Shown: one piece after another, positions 41,301 through 53,300 of the stretch
How the letters are laid out: the number at the start of each line of letters is the position of its first letter
How positions within the stretch are numbered: the first letter of the stretch is position 1
Assembly: GCA_002633005.1 (NCBI GenBank)
Contig: NMRA01000527.1
Location: forward strand, 62,001-126,000
DNA from: Phoronis australis
Lineage: Eukaryota; Phoronida; Phoronidae
Direction: 5' to 3'
Length of the DNA stretch: 64,000 nucleotides
Program-made: the position numbers and the translations under genes
Notes under the pieces: generated by a model
The model's input: only the letters and a program-made list of their open reading frames with translations
What the model was told of the DNA's origin: nothing
The model's database searches: none

Positions 41301-42373
41301 AGTGGTCCAAAAGTAAGTACACTTTTACAACGCGTTTCCAAAACAAAACATGCCTTTTGCTGTTGGGTGCACTGGCACAAAAATCCAATCATATTTGTTT
41401 ACTATTATTCACCGACTTTCGAATATGTTTTGCTAAACAAACACTCATACGTGACAACTGACACATAACTTAATATAACTTACTAGGCTAGATAGCATAA
41501 TCAACATTTTACCAAGTTACAGCAACAACTGCTTAGATTATATGACTATTATCCCGGGACGTCACACCTCAAACAACGGTAGGTGTGGAATGTTTTGAGA
41601 CTACCTCAAAATTTAGTAATGAAATAGGGCAAAAGTTACGTTAACCCTTCTTCTTTTCTGCTGTTGTATTTTGGTCCAAATTTTGGTTCTATTCTTATTT
41701 TCATCTTTGAAGTTGGCCATTTTTGACATGTCAATATAATATATCTCTCAATAAAATTTCAGCAACAAACATTACATTTGTGAATGTTATATTTGTGCAG
41801 AGATTTGGACAGGAAATCCTAATCAATAATACTATTGCCATAACAGCATTGTCACGCACCTGTAAATTTGCTATTGACAAGGACCACATCAGCCATCCCA
41901 GTGGTTTTCTCCTCCAACCAATCAATTGGCTTTCTGTACATTTTTTTCAACCATCCTTGTCTGCTGGTCAGTAAAAGATCGGGGAAATGGCAGTAAAATA
42001 GAATTTTTCTACCTCTGCCGGACATCTTTAAAACGGGAATGCAAGCTGAAATTTGGTCACAGAAAATCATGTCATATTCAATACCACTGAAGAAAACCAG
42101 GTAAACCGCTGCGTAAATCATTCTGATGTATGCACACAAAGCGTAACACCGTCCCAAAACTGTTCTTGGGAGCCAATCCCCGGCCACTGTGACAGAGAAG
42201 GTGCCGTTTTTCGTCTCGTCAAAACAATGGCTTGGATCATGGTGAGCGGTGATAAAGTGTACACTATGTGCCTGTGACTTTAGGGACAGAGCTGCATCTA
42301 CCATAGCTCTTTCGGCACCACCGATACCTAAGTCTGGGTGAATAAACACAACCCGAACCATTTCATCAGACAA
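38370..42373 (-). CDS. ALG2: Alpha-1,3/1,6-mannosyltransferase ALG2
   Basis: ALG2 adds the second and third mannoses (alpha-1,3 then alpha-1,6) to the dolichol-linked glycan precursor on the cytosolic face of the ER, an essential step of N-glycosylation. Three exons are 42373-41860, 40669-40472 and 38884-38370. Phases close and give 408 residues (human 416). The N terminus reads [19 protein letters not shown], the glycine-rich donor-binding loop of GT4 enzymes. Family text follows: [64 protein letters not shown] and [15 protein letters not shown]. Exon 3 carries AGGYDERV and [19 protein letters not shown], containing the GT4 E-x7-E motif (EHFGIVPVE), then SGGPLE. A hydrophobic stretch near residue 90 ([15 protein letters not shown]) fits the membrane-associated segment. 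The start ATG gives a native-length N terminus. Nothing suggests inactivation. Confidence 0.97.
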
Positions 42374-42515
42374 GTGGCACAGGAAAATATAAATTTTGTC
42401 TCAGAAGCCTGAAGAGTAGAGACAGCGTCAGCGCCACCTGGCGAAGATATTGAAAACGGCAGGACACTGCTTCAGTTGGATAAAAATACCCTTGTCAAAG
42501 ATTTTATAGTTATAG

Positions 42516-42535
42516 CAAGGAGTGTACACTCCTTG
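42516..42535. repeat. Perfect 20-bp palindrome upstream of ALG2
   Basis: The palindrome caaggagtgtacactccttg is flanked by loosely mirrored tatag and ggttata. It lies 143 bp before the ALG2 start codon. A diverged relative is at 61561-61601. It could be a regulatory palindrome or the tip of a short inverted-repeat element. Confidence 0.6.
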
Positions 42536-44855
42536 GTTATAGTATCTTTGCCTTTGTCCAGTGGGTAAACGGTTCAGTGAGTGTTAGGGTATAATTTGGC
42601 CTATTGATTTTTTGGTTGTCAAATGTGATTTATACGGAGGAATTGAACGAACTTACTTTGAAATTTTTATATAATTTCCTGATACTTAGTGCCAAAGGTA
42701 AAAATTCAATCACTGTGACACCAGTTAGCGTATGGCAGTCAAATTCATATTTACTGAGTACTGTGTCTGAATCCAATTTTTTTAATTGATCTGCACATAA
42801 AATTTAACCTGGATTTTTCTTCTTATAATAGCGTTATGCGTTTATGGATGCGTAGTAGGACTATACACGGCCAGAACACGACGCATGTATATCGACCGTT
42901 GCGAACTCAGTGAACAAAAGGCCGTGAGTGAAACCCATAAAATATAAATTACATTGCTTTACTGAAGTCTGTCCTAATTAAATTAGTAAATATTACTCTT
43001 TTGAAAACGGGTCGATTTCGTTGCACAGGTCAATTTCAATCAACAATTAACGTTTGCCTGATTCCCACATGTATTGAAGTCACAAGTGTAATATGTAATT
43101 TTTTTCTTCCGATTTTGAATACCAGTCCCGAATGCACCACTTTCAATCACGATCACGATTATCCCGCTGTGTTTCATTAGACCACCATCATGTTATGTTC
43201 TTGGGATTACTACATAAGTTAAGTAGCTGCAATGGTGGGAAGATAAAATTCTGTCACGGTAGGGACAGTATAGGCGCATTAGCTATGTGCTCAACAAGGA
43301 AAAATATAACAACAAAAACTACCAGTGTTTTTTCAACTTAAAATGTGATCAGAAACAATTCAAATTACGCTGTTTAATGTGCGAAAAAAACTCGAGAACC
43401 TTGCACTGAACAGAATACTAAAAACACGTTACTCTGAGCAGCAATGCAGGATACAGTGACTTTCAAACCATAACTCCGCCTGAATCAGTAAGTTTGTCAC
43501 TTTGCGCGTTAGAACACCCAACCCCACCTAAGTTCGAACTCTTCGAGGTGATCCGAAGCCGCGCTTTCGTGTGTCCATAATTTGCCGCAATGTTGTTGAC
43601 ACACAAGTACGAGGGCGTGCAGAACTCTAGTGAATCAAAACACCGATTTCTGTACAACTGCGCAATTTATTTCAAAGATTGATATGTTCAACAAAAATTG
43701 AATGTCATAACACATTTTGAACACTACGCTGACAAGATGTAGTAGTTTCCTAATTTTTACTTTACCTAAACGTTCTTGAAATAAAACAAAGGAGTCATGC
43801 CAAAGATGTTCTCCCAAGTGCACCATCGGTGCAAATACTCTAACCCCGACGCATATTAATCAAAGACACAATATCCAACAAGCAACCCATTACGGGGAAA
43901 AGACCACAGTAAAACGCCAGAATCTCGAAACTTTATACTTAGGATGGTTAGCTTCATTTCATCCGACTTGTGGTATGGAACTTGGACATCTGTCTCCTCA
44001 AAGCACAGAAAAATGCCCATGTACAATTTGCTTTATTTCTCAATCTAAATCCAATATCTTTCGCTTTCATCGTTGCAACGAATATGGGCGACATCACTCA
44101 TATTTAAAGTGTCATTTATGCCTTTTCGTGAAAATAATGAGGTTAAATAAGTTTAAAAAATTGGTCTCAAAATTTTGTAGCCATGATAGCAACAGAATGC
44201 TCAAATCAAGGGGAATGAAGACATCACCTGCGACTGACAAGAAGCTATTATGGAAGGTCTGGCCAACACGGTCACTTCCCAATTTCCTACAGTTTCCATA
44301 AACTGAGCGAACAGCCAGTCGCCTGAAATCTGTTCGCATAGTAAAACTGGAACAATATCTTCATGTCGGCCACTTGAACCTTAGTTGTACCAAAAGACTA
44401 ATTCACGTTAATATGATATGCATTCAAGTTAACGCCTACAACATTTTTAACTTAAACATTAAAAATTCAATCCATGAACATTGGACAAGCATATAAGAAT
44501 GCAGGTGTTTCAAACTGACATTTTTGAAAAATTAGGTTAGGATGTTAAGTAAAGGAGTGAACCAGAATGGGTACTAAAATATGTGCTTTCCAAAAATATT
44601 ATTTCTGTACAAATTCTCCAATTTGGGACACGGAAATTCCCCCCAAAAAATTGAATTTTCTTGATTCAGGAATTTGGGACAATGGCCATTTTAGTATTCA
44701 TATTTCTCAAATTTTGGACAGTGTGTTAACAATCTATAGAGTGGGTAATTGTGCTGTCAATCTATAGAGTGGGTAATTGTGTTGTTTTTCCGATGATTCT
44801 AGAATTTGGGACGGCCAATATTGCCCATTTCAAGATTTGGGACAAGCTCTGTCCA

Positions 44856-45000
44856 CTGGCCGATTTTGAGGGGGGCCAAGAGGGCCATGGCCCCCCCAAA
44901 AAATTCTCCCAGATTCCATTTTGCAGTTCGGGGGTGCAATTGTCTGACGGGCAAAATCTTGGATANCCCCAACTCAAAAGTCCAGGATCCGCGCCTGCTT
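44856..45000. mobile_element. Short G-tract MITE remnant
   Basis: The left end ggccgattttgaggggggcc and the right end, reading caggcgcggatcctggac on the minus strand, are loosely inverted. An internal palindrome, ggggggcc..ggcccccc, lies near the left end. It has the same style as the element at 29541-29850. The ambiguous base at 44966 is inside it. Confidence 0.35.
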
Positions 45001-47374
45001 ACCTTGAACAGAATAAATAATTTCACTGTCCCAAACTGGAGAATTTTCACCCTTTCTAATACTCTGATTCCGAGACCAGGGAAACTTAAAATAAACAACT
45101 CCCTGATAAAAATAGGCAAAACAAACACAAATTTAATAACATAGGTCAAACAAAAATAATTTCAGTAGTCTGTAAGATTAAACGAAGTAAACATAAACAT
45201 TTTTCAAAAATTGAAAATGAAGAAAGCAACAGGAAAAATAATGACCACAACAATCTAGAATATTAAAAGCTTATCATCTTATTTTAGCTGATCAAATTAA
45301 TATACAGAACACTCTAGAAAAACCTCTGTGTATTGGTAAAACAATAAATTGCTACCATCAAATCAAGATAATAAATAAGTATGTAACAGGGTTTCCAGAA
45401 GAGCTCCTTTGACAAAGAGGCCCCCATAGGGGAACTTTCCGATTCCTTTTGCATGTCTGGTGGATGTAAAATGTGGGTTACATGTCAATGTTTTTCAATT
45501 ATTATAGCTCGGTAGCACTAACTTCCTTGAAAACACGACTAAACTTTTTTTCTGGAAATATAGCTAGTGCTTTAATTTGTTTGTTCGTTATATCTCTCAG
45601 AGTTTTGCTATATAGTTGCACACCTGAAGAAAGGAGATTGTTTCAACACTACGAGCGACTCGGCATCAAGCTTTCAAACAAAAAGTTTAGTTTTTCAATT
45701 ATTGAAGGATCGTTAATGAAATATTTCAGTATTATCAACTATCAACACTTATCTGATCACAAGACAAGCTGGCACCAAAGTGATATCTTTTTCTACAGCT
45801 AACCTATGAGGCCCAAAGCCAAATGATGGTGCTGGGGGTTGCAATTCAAATTTACGAAATACCCCCACTACTCTTCTGTAAAAAATTCCCCTTGGGGCCT
45901 CTTTTGGGATACAAAAAACGTAAGTAAATTTTCATGGTACACAGATCAGCCTTTACTTAAACAAGAGAAAACAATTATTTTGGTATCTACAAGTGGATTT
46001 AACTACCAAAGAAATTTCAAATTGACAGTAAACTAGAGTTGATAGCATAACAAATAGAGTTCTCAACCTAAGGCGCATTTAGTGTTAAGGAAAAGACAGA
46101 GAAAAATGTAGACAGACTGCTAAAAGCAGGGCCAGCAATTTGGCAGTCGGGCTGAGAAATTTTCAGACTAACAGGCCCAGCGGGCCAGCACATTTATTTG
46201 CTGAAGTTCGAACACTGTGCCATAGAGATACATGTTCCCCTGTTTTGACTAAATAAGAACACAGAAGTAGTCGCATCAATCGAAAAATATCACCACAGGA
46301 GCATTTCCTAATTACAGTTCTGTATGTGTTTGCACTTTACACTTACAATTTGAAGCTTGGTTGCATTCACTTGTGGCAGCCACTGTAATGATGAAACACC
46401 AAAAATTCAAAATTCAAGTTACGAATTTTCCACTAAATTCTGTTTTTTGAAAAAAATGAACTGAGACATTTAAAAAGTATTCTTTGTGAATAGGTTTTCA
46501 CTATATTGCTTTATTAAAATTCATCTTCATAAATTTTTTGCCAAGTAATAACAGGCTAATACTGTCCAGGTATCCAACCTACCTTACTCTTAACATAACA
46601 GAAAAAGAAAATCTGAACAAAATCAAATAACTAGGAAATAAAAACTTGTACAGACGCTAAATCAATAGTCAAAACGGCCACAATATAGTGCAATATAGTG
46701 CAATATAGTGGTCTTCAAAACTTCACTAATGCAGATGGCCAATACAACACAGTAATAATAACAGTGACGTGCATTTTTGATTTAAAAACTATTCCAACAC
46801 TTGGGAACAAATTAACAAAAAAATATTTGGGATAATGAAGTGAGCTGGTGAGAAAAGCCAAAATCCGTAGTTACTTTTGTCCAACACAGCTGAATCTCTG
46901 CCAAACATACGATTAAAAATACCTAGAAAAGTTACTTTGTTAACCAAGCTGCCAATTCTGCAAAAAAAGAACATCAGGTCACACTGTTTTCCTTTATGTA
47001 TTATGCTTACAAAGTAGTTGATATTGGCCATCAATGATTTCAGTTAAGTCCACACTGCAATGAAACATACTTAGTTATATCAAACTTTTCCTAATTTGAA
47101 ATACTACAAAATTTAGCTTCCTTGAAATTTGGACTCGATTTGAAAATGTGAAAGGGACAATAAAGATTTCAGCTTCTATAATCAAAACAATCCTGATTTT
47201 GTTGGAACAACACACTGTCATATTTTACAGTGTTGAACATTTGTTAACTTCATGACATACGGCCGCCACTGCGTTAACACTGGAGATGAAGTTTTGCACA
47301 CAATAACCGTGCTGTAAAGCATCTCACATCAATATTCCCCTTCTCCCAGAGCTACGACTACCTGCAGCATTCTG

Positions 47375-50300
47375 CTACAACTGTGTAAGTTCATTCAAGT
47401 CACACAAAGGCTCGTTAGCAATGTCAAGCGCAGCGCTCAGGCCATAACCTCCTGTTGGAACATTTGGGGCACGATCTTGTTGCGAGACATTTGGGTCGCG
47501 ACCTCCTGTCGGTACATGTCTCAAACCGTGTTGACTTGACACTTGATTGAGCTTGATGTTACGTCCCTGAACGGTTTGTGAAATACTGAGTGAATCATAC
47601 ATGGATGAGGCTCGGCCTCGCTGCGAGTTTCTGCGGCGCTGGTGTCTGGATACATCACTTCCCTTCTTCTGTGATGTACCAAAAAAGCTCTTAAAACTGA
47701 AATGTTAAGAAAGAAACACGTCAGTGTTTTACCATTTTGAGGTCTCTGAAAACAACGTTATGAATAATTTATTTATAAAAATATGATTTCAAGAATTCAA
47801 CGTAAACTGCACTGTAGCCATTCTGATTTTTAGAAATTTTAAAAACACGTAAAATATGACACTCAGGCTAACAAGCATGACCTTCAGTTCATGCTTACTC
47901 TTCCATTATTATTAAAATTAAATAATAACCATGACAACAACTGCACAACATGCCAGCCAACCAGTTCAATCTATTACTTAGCTTTAAAAACTTCATGCTT
48001 TTTCAATACTTATCAACTAAATAATAGACTTCGACCATATCAAGTAGTAAAAACACATAAACACCTATAAAATAGTAAAATAGTAAAAAAAACTTCATAC
48101 TGGTTATGTTACAAAGTTAGAAATGGTAAAATCAAGAACTAAAAATTAAATCTACACCAAGTTCGCTCGCGACAGACTAAGACAGATGTTGCTGAACCAG
48201 ATGGCAACAACTCAATTCAGCAAACTAAAAATATTTTCCAAAGCAATTTTAGCTTTAAACATTACTTTCACTAATCACGCTGCACATGAAAACACAAACA
48301 CACAAACACACTTTAAACTAAATAGCTTCAACAAGCACCACAACACTCGGCGAAAAACAACATGAACAAGTAGACAAAAAACTTCTACAGAAGCATGAAC
48401 AAACAATATCTTATTTAACTAAGTCAAGTCAATCAGCGACAAGGGAGATACGGTAACAACGCATCATGCACTATACTCATAACAGCGATATTACTGTACC
48501 ACACCTTAATATTGTCTTAGTCAGTAGATAGCCTGTCTATAAGCTTTTCGAAGCTGCAAAAAAAAATGACACTATAGCTAAATGTTGCACAAAACAAGTG
48601 ATTTTCCTCAACGCACATTTGGTGATTACCCAAACACAGAAAAGAATACCATCTTGATTCATGCTGTGACAAGATGAAACACGTCCATATTCTGCTTATA
48701 TTACGCTAACAACACAAAATGATCTTGTGCTGCAAACGCAGTAAAATCTACCAAATTTAGGACACACTATGGCAGAAAAGTAATTACTCATTTCTTAATT
48801 GAAAATAATACAAAACTTATGCTTCACCGATTTCAATAGCTACCGCCAACTGCTAGCAAAATTCTTGATATTTACAACAAAGTGAGAACTGGGTGAAAAT
48901 TGAGGGAAGCTAAGGGAGACTACTTAGCATCCTTTCAAGTTCACTAAAAACTCCAAATCGTTGGTTTTATTAGTCAAGTTACTGTCATTCGGACAGTACT
49001 AAAAATGAAACTAACAAAATTTTTAAGTGAAATCGCAAGAAAAAGCCAGTCTGTTGCACCCCCTGGAAAAGTAATCTGAACAGAGAACTAGAAGGGACAT
49101 ATAGGGACAGTTCCATAACACAATTTATAACAGTGTTAACAGCCAATTATGAGACATATTAACAAGCTTCCCCTTGATGTTACAACTTCACACAGGGGTG
49201 AGTATACCCAGGACAGACATCATTCTCCAAAAATCAAAATGTCAGAACTGTTATAAACATGTTGGAACTTCAGATAAACAGGAAATAAAGTGAGCAGTTC
49301 AAAATAGAACAAGGGGGTAGGCCTTGAAAAGTAAACTGCTATTTTTGAGACAACGAATCTTCAGCAAATGTATTTTTAAAAATGTACATTGAATGACTCA
49401 TTACTGTCTCTGCTTTTTTCTAGGTAAACACAGAGTCAAGGTGTCAAAAAATAGGTGCATTCGTGCTGCCAGTGAATACTCAAAGTGGCATTTCGCCTCT
49501 GTTTAGCTGTCAAAGTTGGATTTTTAACCAAAGTGCTCTTGGCTTAAAAACATTACCACGTTAATAAAATCTGGAATTGTTACCGAATGAGCCGACAAAT
49601 CAAGTTCTAGGCTATGCATACATGCACCATTTTTGGACACAATTTTAGGTTTGGCCAACCCCAATAAACTTTGAAGCATTTTCTCGATTCACTGATAGTT
49701 TTGACATTCTTACTAGCAAAAGAAATATGAGATCAATTTTACGAGAGAGAAAAGCCAAATTGGATTTTTGTTTTTTAGCCAGCTAAACTGGGTAAAATGT
49801 ATATTTAAAGTTGCTGAATTCTTGTTTTTTACTATTTTATGTTGGTTTTTGAATTTTTTTTTGAATTAATTGTAACTAGTCAGGCAAGATTTTACGAGAT
49901 TTCACAAAGTTATAAATTTTCTCGACAAATACATTGAGGTAATCAGCATTAGACTGCCACACCTGTCTGGGGTACACAGATGAAATATTTCCGTGACTAT
50001 TGTTATGAAAAGCAAGAAGATGTGGCTTCGGTGATTTTTCGTATTCGGATAAAAGATCACGCTTCATTTCAATGAATCGTACAACAAACAAAAATTGGTT
50101 TGATTTGAATTTTAACCCTATAATTTGTCAAACTCGGATCTAGTAACTTAAAGTGCTAACAAAGTTAAAGGTTATAAATCCATATTCAACAAATCGTCAG
50201 AAAGTGACGTGGTGCTATCAAGAGGTTAACATTACACAATGTTCACAACCCAAGAGGTTCACATACATTATAACTTGCATTTAGCATATTTCAATTTTTG

Positions 50301-53300
50301 TTGACCTTTTCAACATCAATTAGTTCAAACGGTTATGTCACAAAGTTTGAAAGCACTCCAATATATCAAGCAGCAACTATATATTTCACAAATCAGCGAA
50401 AGGACACATTGTTGTATAGTTAACTCTGGCTTGCAGAGACAAAGCAATGAAACTACAGCAAGAACTGGAGAAATGCGGAGGTAACGTTGTCACGTCTGTT
50501 CGCCATCAGAATCCACACGCTAATGACTCATCAGATCTGCGCCCGCATCTCGTGTAATATAATACAGTTAGCAGTGAGTTAGAATCGCTGTCTACTTACA
50601 AACGCTTTATTCCCGACTCCTCCTTGTAGCCTGGATACAGCTTCTCTATTGGCTCACGGTTGATTGGTCCATGGACTGGCAAGCACTGTTCCTCCACTTC
50701 TTTGTCAGTGTCACTCCTGACAATACATAACAGGATTACTCAATCTGTCAGTTATCTCCACTCTCCTGTATTAGAGTCTAAATTTGAGTGAGCATTGAGA
50801 AATAGACATGGCTGGATAAACAAAGTGTGTTGTGCTTAGTTGTGGACATTAACTAGCACTGTTAGCATGAACTTTTGACAATAATATTTTTGGGCACACC
50901 GGATGTTGAGATGAGCATTTAATCATGTCAGGCAAGTGTGCTCAAGAGATTATTACAAACCATAGGAGAAATGATTTACTAAGCTAAAATGTATGGTAAA
51001 AATTCTTCAATGTGGGACAAAAATAATTGCTAAAATTGCCATGTTTCTACCTTTCAGAGGCTTACCACTGTTGCAAATACTCAAAATTTTATCAAACGTT
51101 GTCTGCTTATATCTACACCGCAGAAACCATGTTAAAAGCAAAGTAGGTTTTCCTGAAAAGTTGTTTTTGTCGAGAAAGTTGACAAAATGAAATTTCACCT
51201 GTCTGCCATATAGTATCCCAAACTGAAGATTTTTTACCGTAATTTTAGAAATTATTCTAAAAACATGTTAAGAATTCTTTATGAAGGGCAGTTAATAACA
51301 TCATGAACCACATGGCACACTACTAAGGGTTTTTCAGCTGTACTTTGGTGCTACCTCCAGGAGCAAACATCAGTATGAGAAATAGATGCACACTAATTCA
51401 CCCATTACTCATGTGGCAAACATCAGTCAACTTCATTCTGTCCTTGACAAACAAGTACCACTAAGACCACTATTTCAAGACACTCAGATAACGCCAATAT
51501 AAACCCCGGCAACTGTGACGACAACCCTTCTTAAAATCACTTACTTGACTTTATAAATTTTGAGTTCCTCTTCAACCTCAAGTAACTTGGTCTTGAGCTC
51601 GTTCCTTTCTAGTAACACTTCTCGTAGTTCACTCATTGTGAACCGCGGACGGTTAGGGTCCTTTAAATCAACTACCATCTTGCCAAGATTATGCAGCTTT
51701 TCCTCAATGTTGTCCATGTCATCCGTCTGCAAAGAAAAATGGCTGACATAACTCCTTGCGTAAACAGCTCAGACTAAATCAGGTCAAAACCCATGACTTT
51801 ACTCGCAGTCCATATTTTTATGTTCAAAGCGACAGGACAGAAAAAAAGATCCCATGGCAACGGGATTTGTGTCGACACAAGGCTTACATAAAAATTAGAC
51901 GTTGATGAGAAACGTAGAATGAAATGGAGTTGCCACGATAAAACACGAAAATTGACAAAATTTCATTCTGCTCTTCTTCACGAGACAACACTGACTCTCT
52001 TACATCCACGAGGGTGTTTTGACCTGATACATCTGAATGTCCACTTAGTTAAGGTTCAAGACAAGTATCAATCTACAAACAAATCACAGTTTACTGCTTT
52101 GGTCTTTAATTATCTAATTATTAGCGCAAATTGATCTAAAAGTAGTGTGTAACCTAGTGTCAGTCCCACAGGTCAGGGGATGAGCCATGTGTACCAACCA
52201 AGTGTCAGTCGAACAGGATGTGCCATGTGTACTAACCAGCTATGACCTGTGCTGTATAGGCTATAACTTTGACACGACCCAAAATAACACGACGCATGCA
52301 GGATGACCCGTGTCAACAGCTGAACACATGACCAGCTCAGAAACTACGACAAGGTAGAAGTTGTGTAGAAAACCAAAACAATGTCATCGTAACTATTGTG
52401 GGTGCAGTGACAACTTGCGTCATATCCAATTTGGTTAACACGGAAAAGTCAGTCAAGTCAGTTTAAATTTTATCAAAGACATCATGATTACTAACTTAAA
52501 CCCCTGCAGCTGAACTCAAAATATATTTTGGCTTGAATTTGAGTGTAAGTTCACTGACATGATTCTGGGTTCTGACCTTGAAAGCGTAATGTCATATTTA
52601 ATGAAAATAGACATTCAACCAATGGTTATAGCCGACTGTACAAATAATGCACAAATTAATGCTTCTTCAGGAAGCATCTGCAGCTTGACAATGGCGCCTA
52701 GAGAGTACATTAAGCCAACTAAAAGCTATTTTCATTACAAGACATCAACAATATTGACACGACATTGACAATATTGACACGAGTCACTGAAAAATGATGA
52801 TGAGCAGCAACAAAGCGAGTGAATAAGTGTTTAAAAAGAGGGGGGACCTATCTTTTAAAAGTGCGTTTTTGAAGTATTTAGCTGCCAAAAATGAAAAATG
52901 AATTAAGCCGCTTAAAAGCTGAAATAATCTTTCTCTGATTTCTTAGAGTTACCGAAAAGAACATAGAAACCATCGGAGTTTATTGAGGTTGGTCAACACT
53001 ACAACTGCAAATTCGAGAATGACGCAAAAACACATTGCCTATGAGGAATCCACAGTTTGTACATACCATTAGTGCCAATAAAATGTTGAATTTGCCCATT
53101 GGATATTTGCTTCAAGTAACACCTGACTTGAGCTTACTTAAGATTTTAAACTCAAATACGATTCAAATGTGAATGTAAACTTGATTAAGAAAAAAGGTTG
53201 CCATTCATGATTTTTAGAAACGTATTTTGGCAGCAGTTAAAAAATAAAATAGTGTACACATACTTAATTTATAACAGAGGTCTTTCAAATATTTTCAAGG

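Larger units (their letters stand above)
42374..47374. other. Intergenic region upstream of ALG2
   Basis: No exon was recognised. It contains a 20-bp perfect palindrome 143 bp upstream of the ALG2 ATG, a G/C-tract repeat near 44856-45000 and a 2-copy 28-bp repeat (ctatagagtgggtaattgtg) at 44732-44785. Open frames of 108-116 codons at 43975-45149 and one of 109 codons at 45473-45802 have no family resemblance, and two of them run through the ambiguous base at 44966. The 3' UTR of the RILPL-like gene occupies its right part, with a possible AATAAA (minus strand) at 46510-46515. Confidence 0.5.

Noticed and set aside
44751-45149. Frames of 89-116 codons around 45 kb
   Set aside because: They run through an ambiguous base and a G-tract repeat on both strands, and no family is recognisable.
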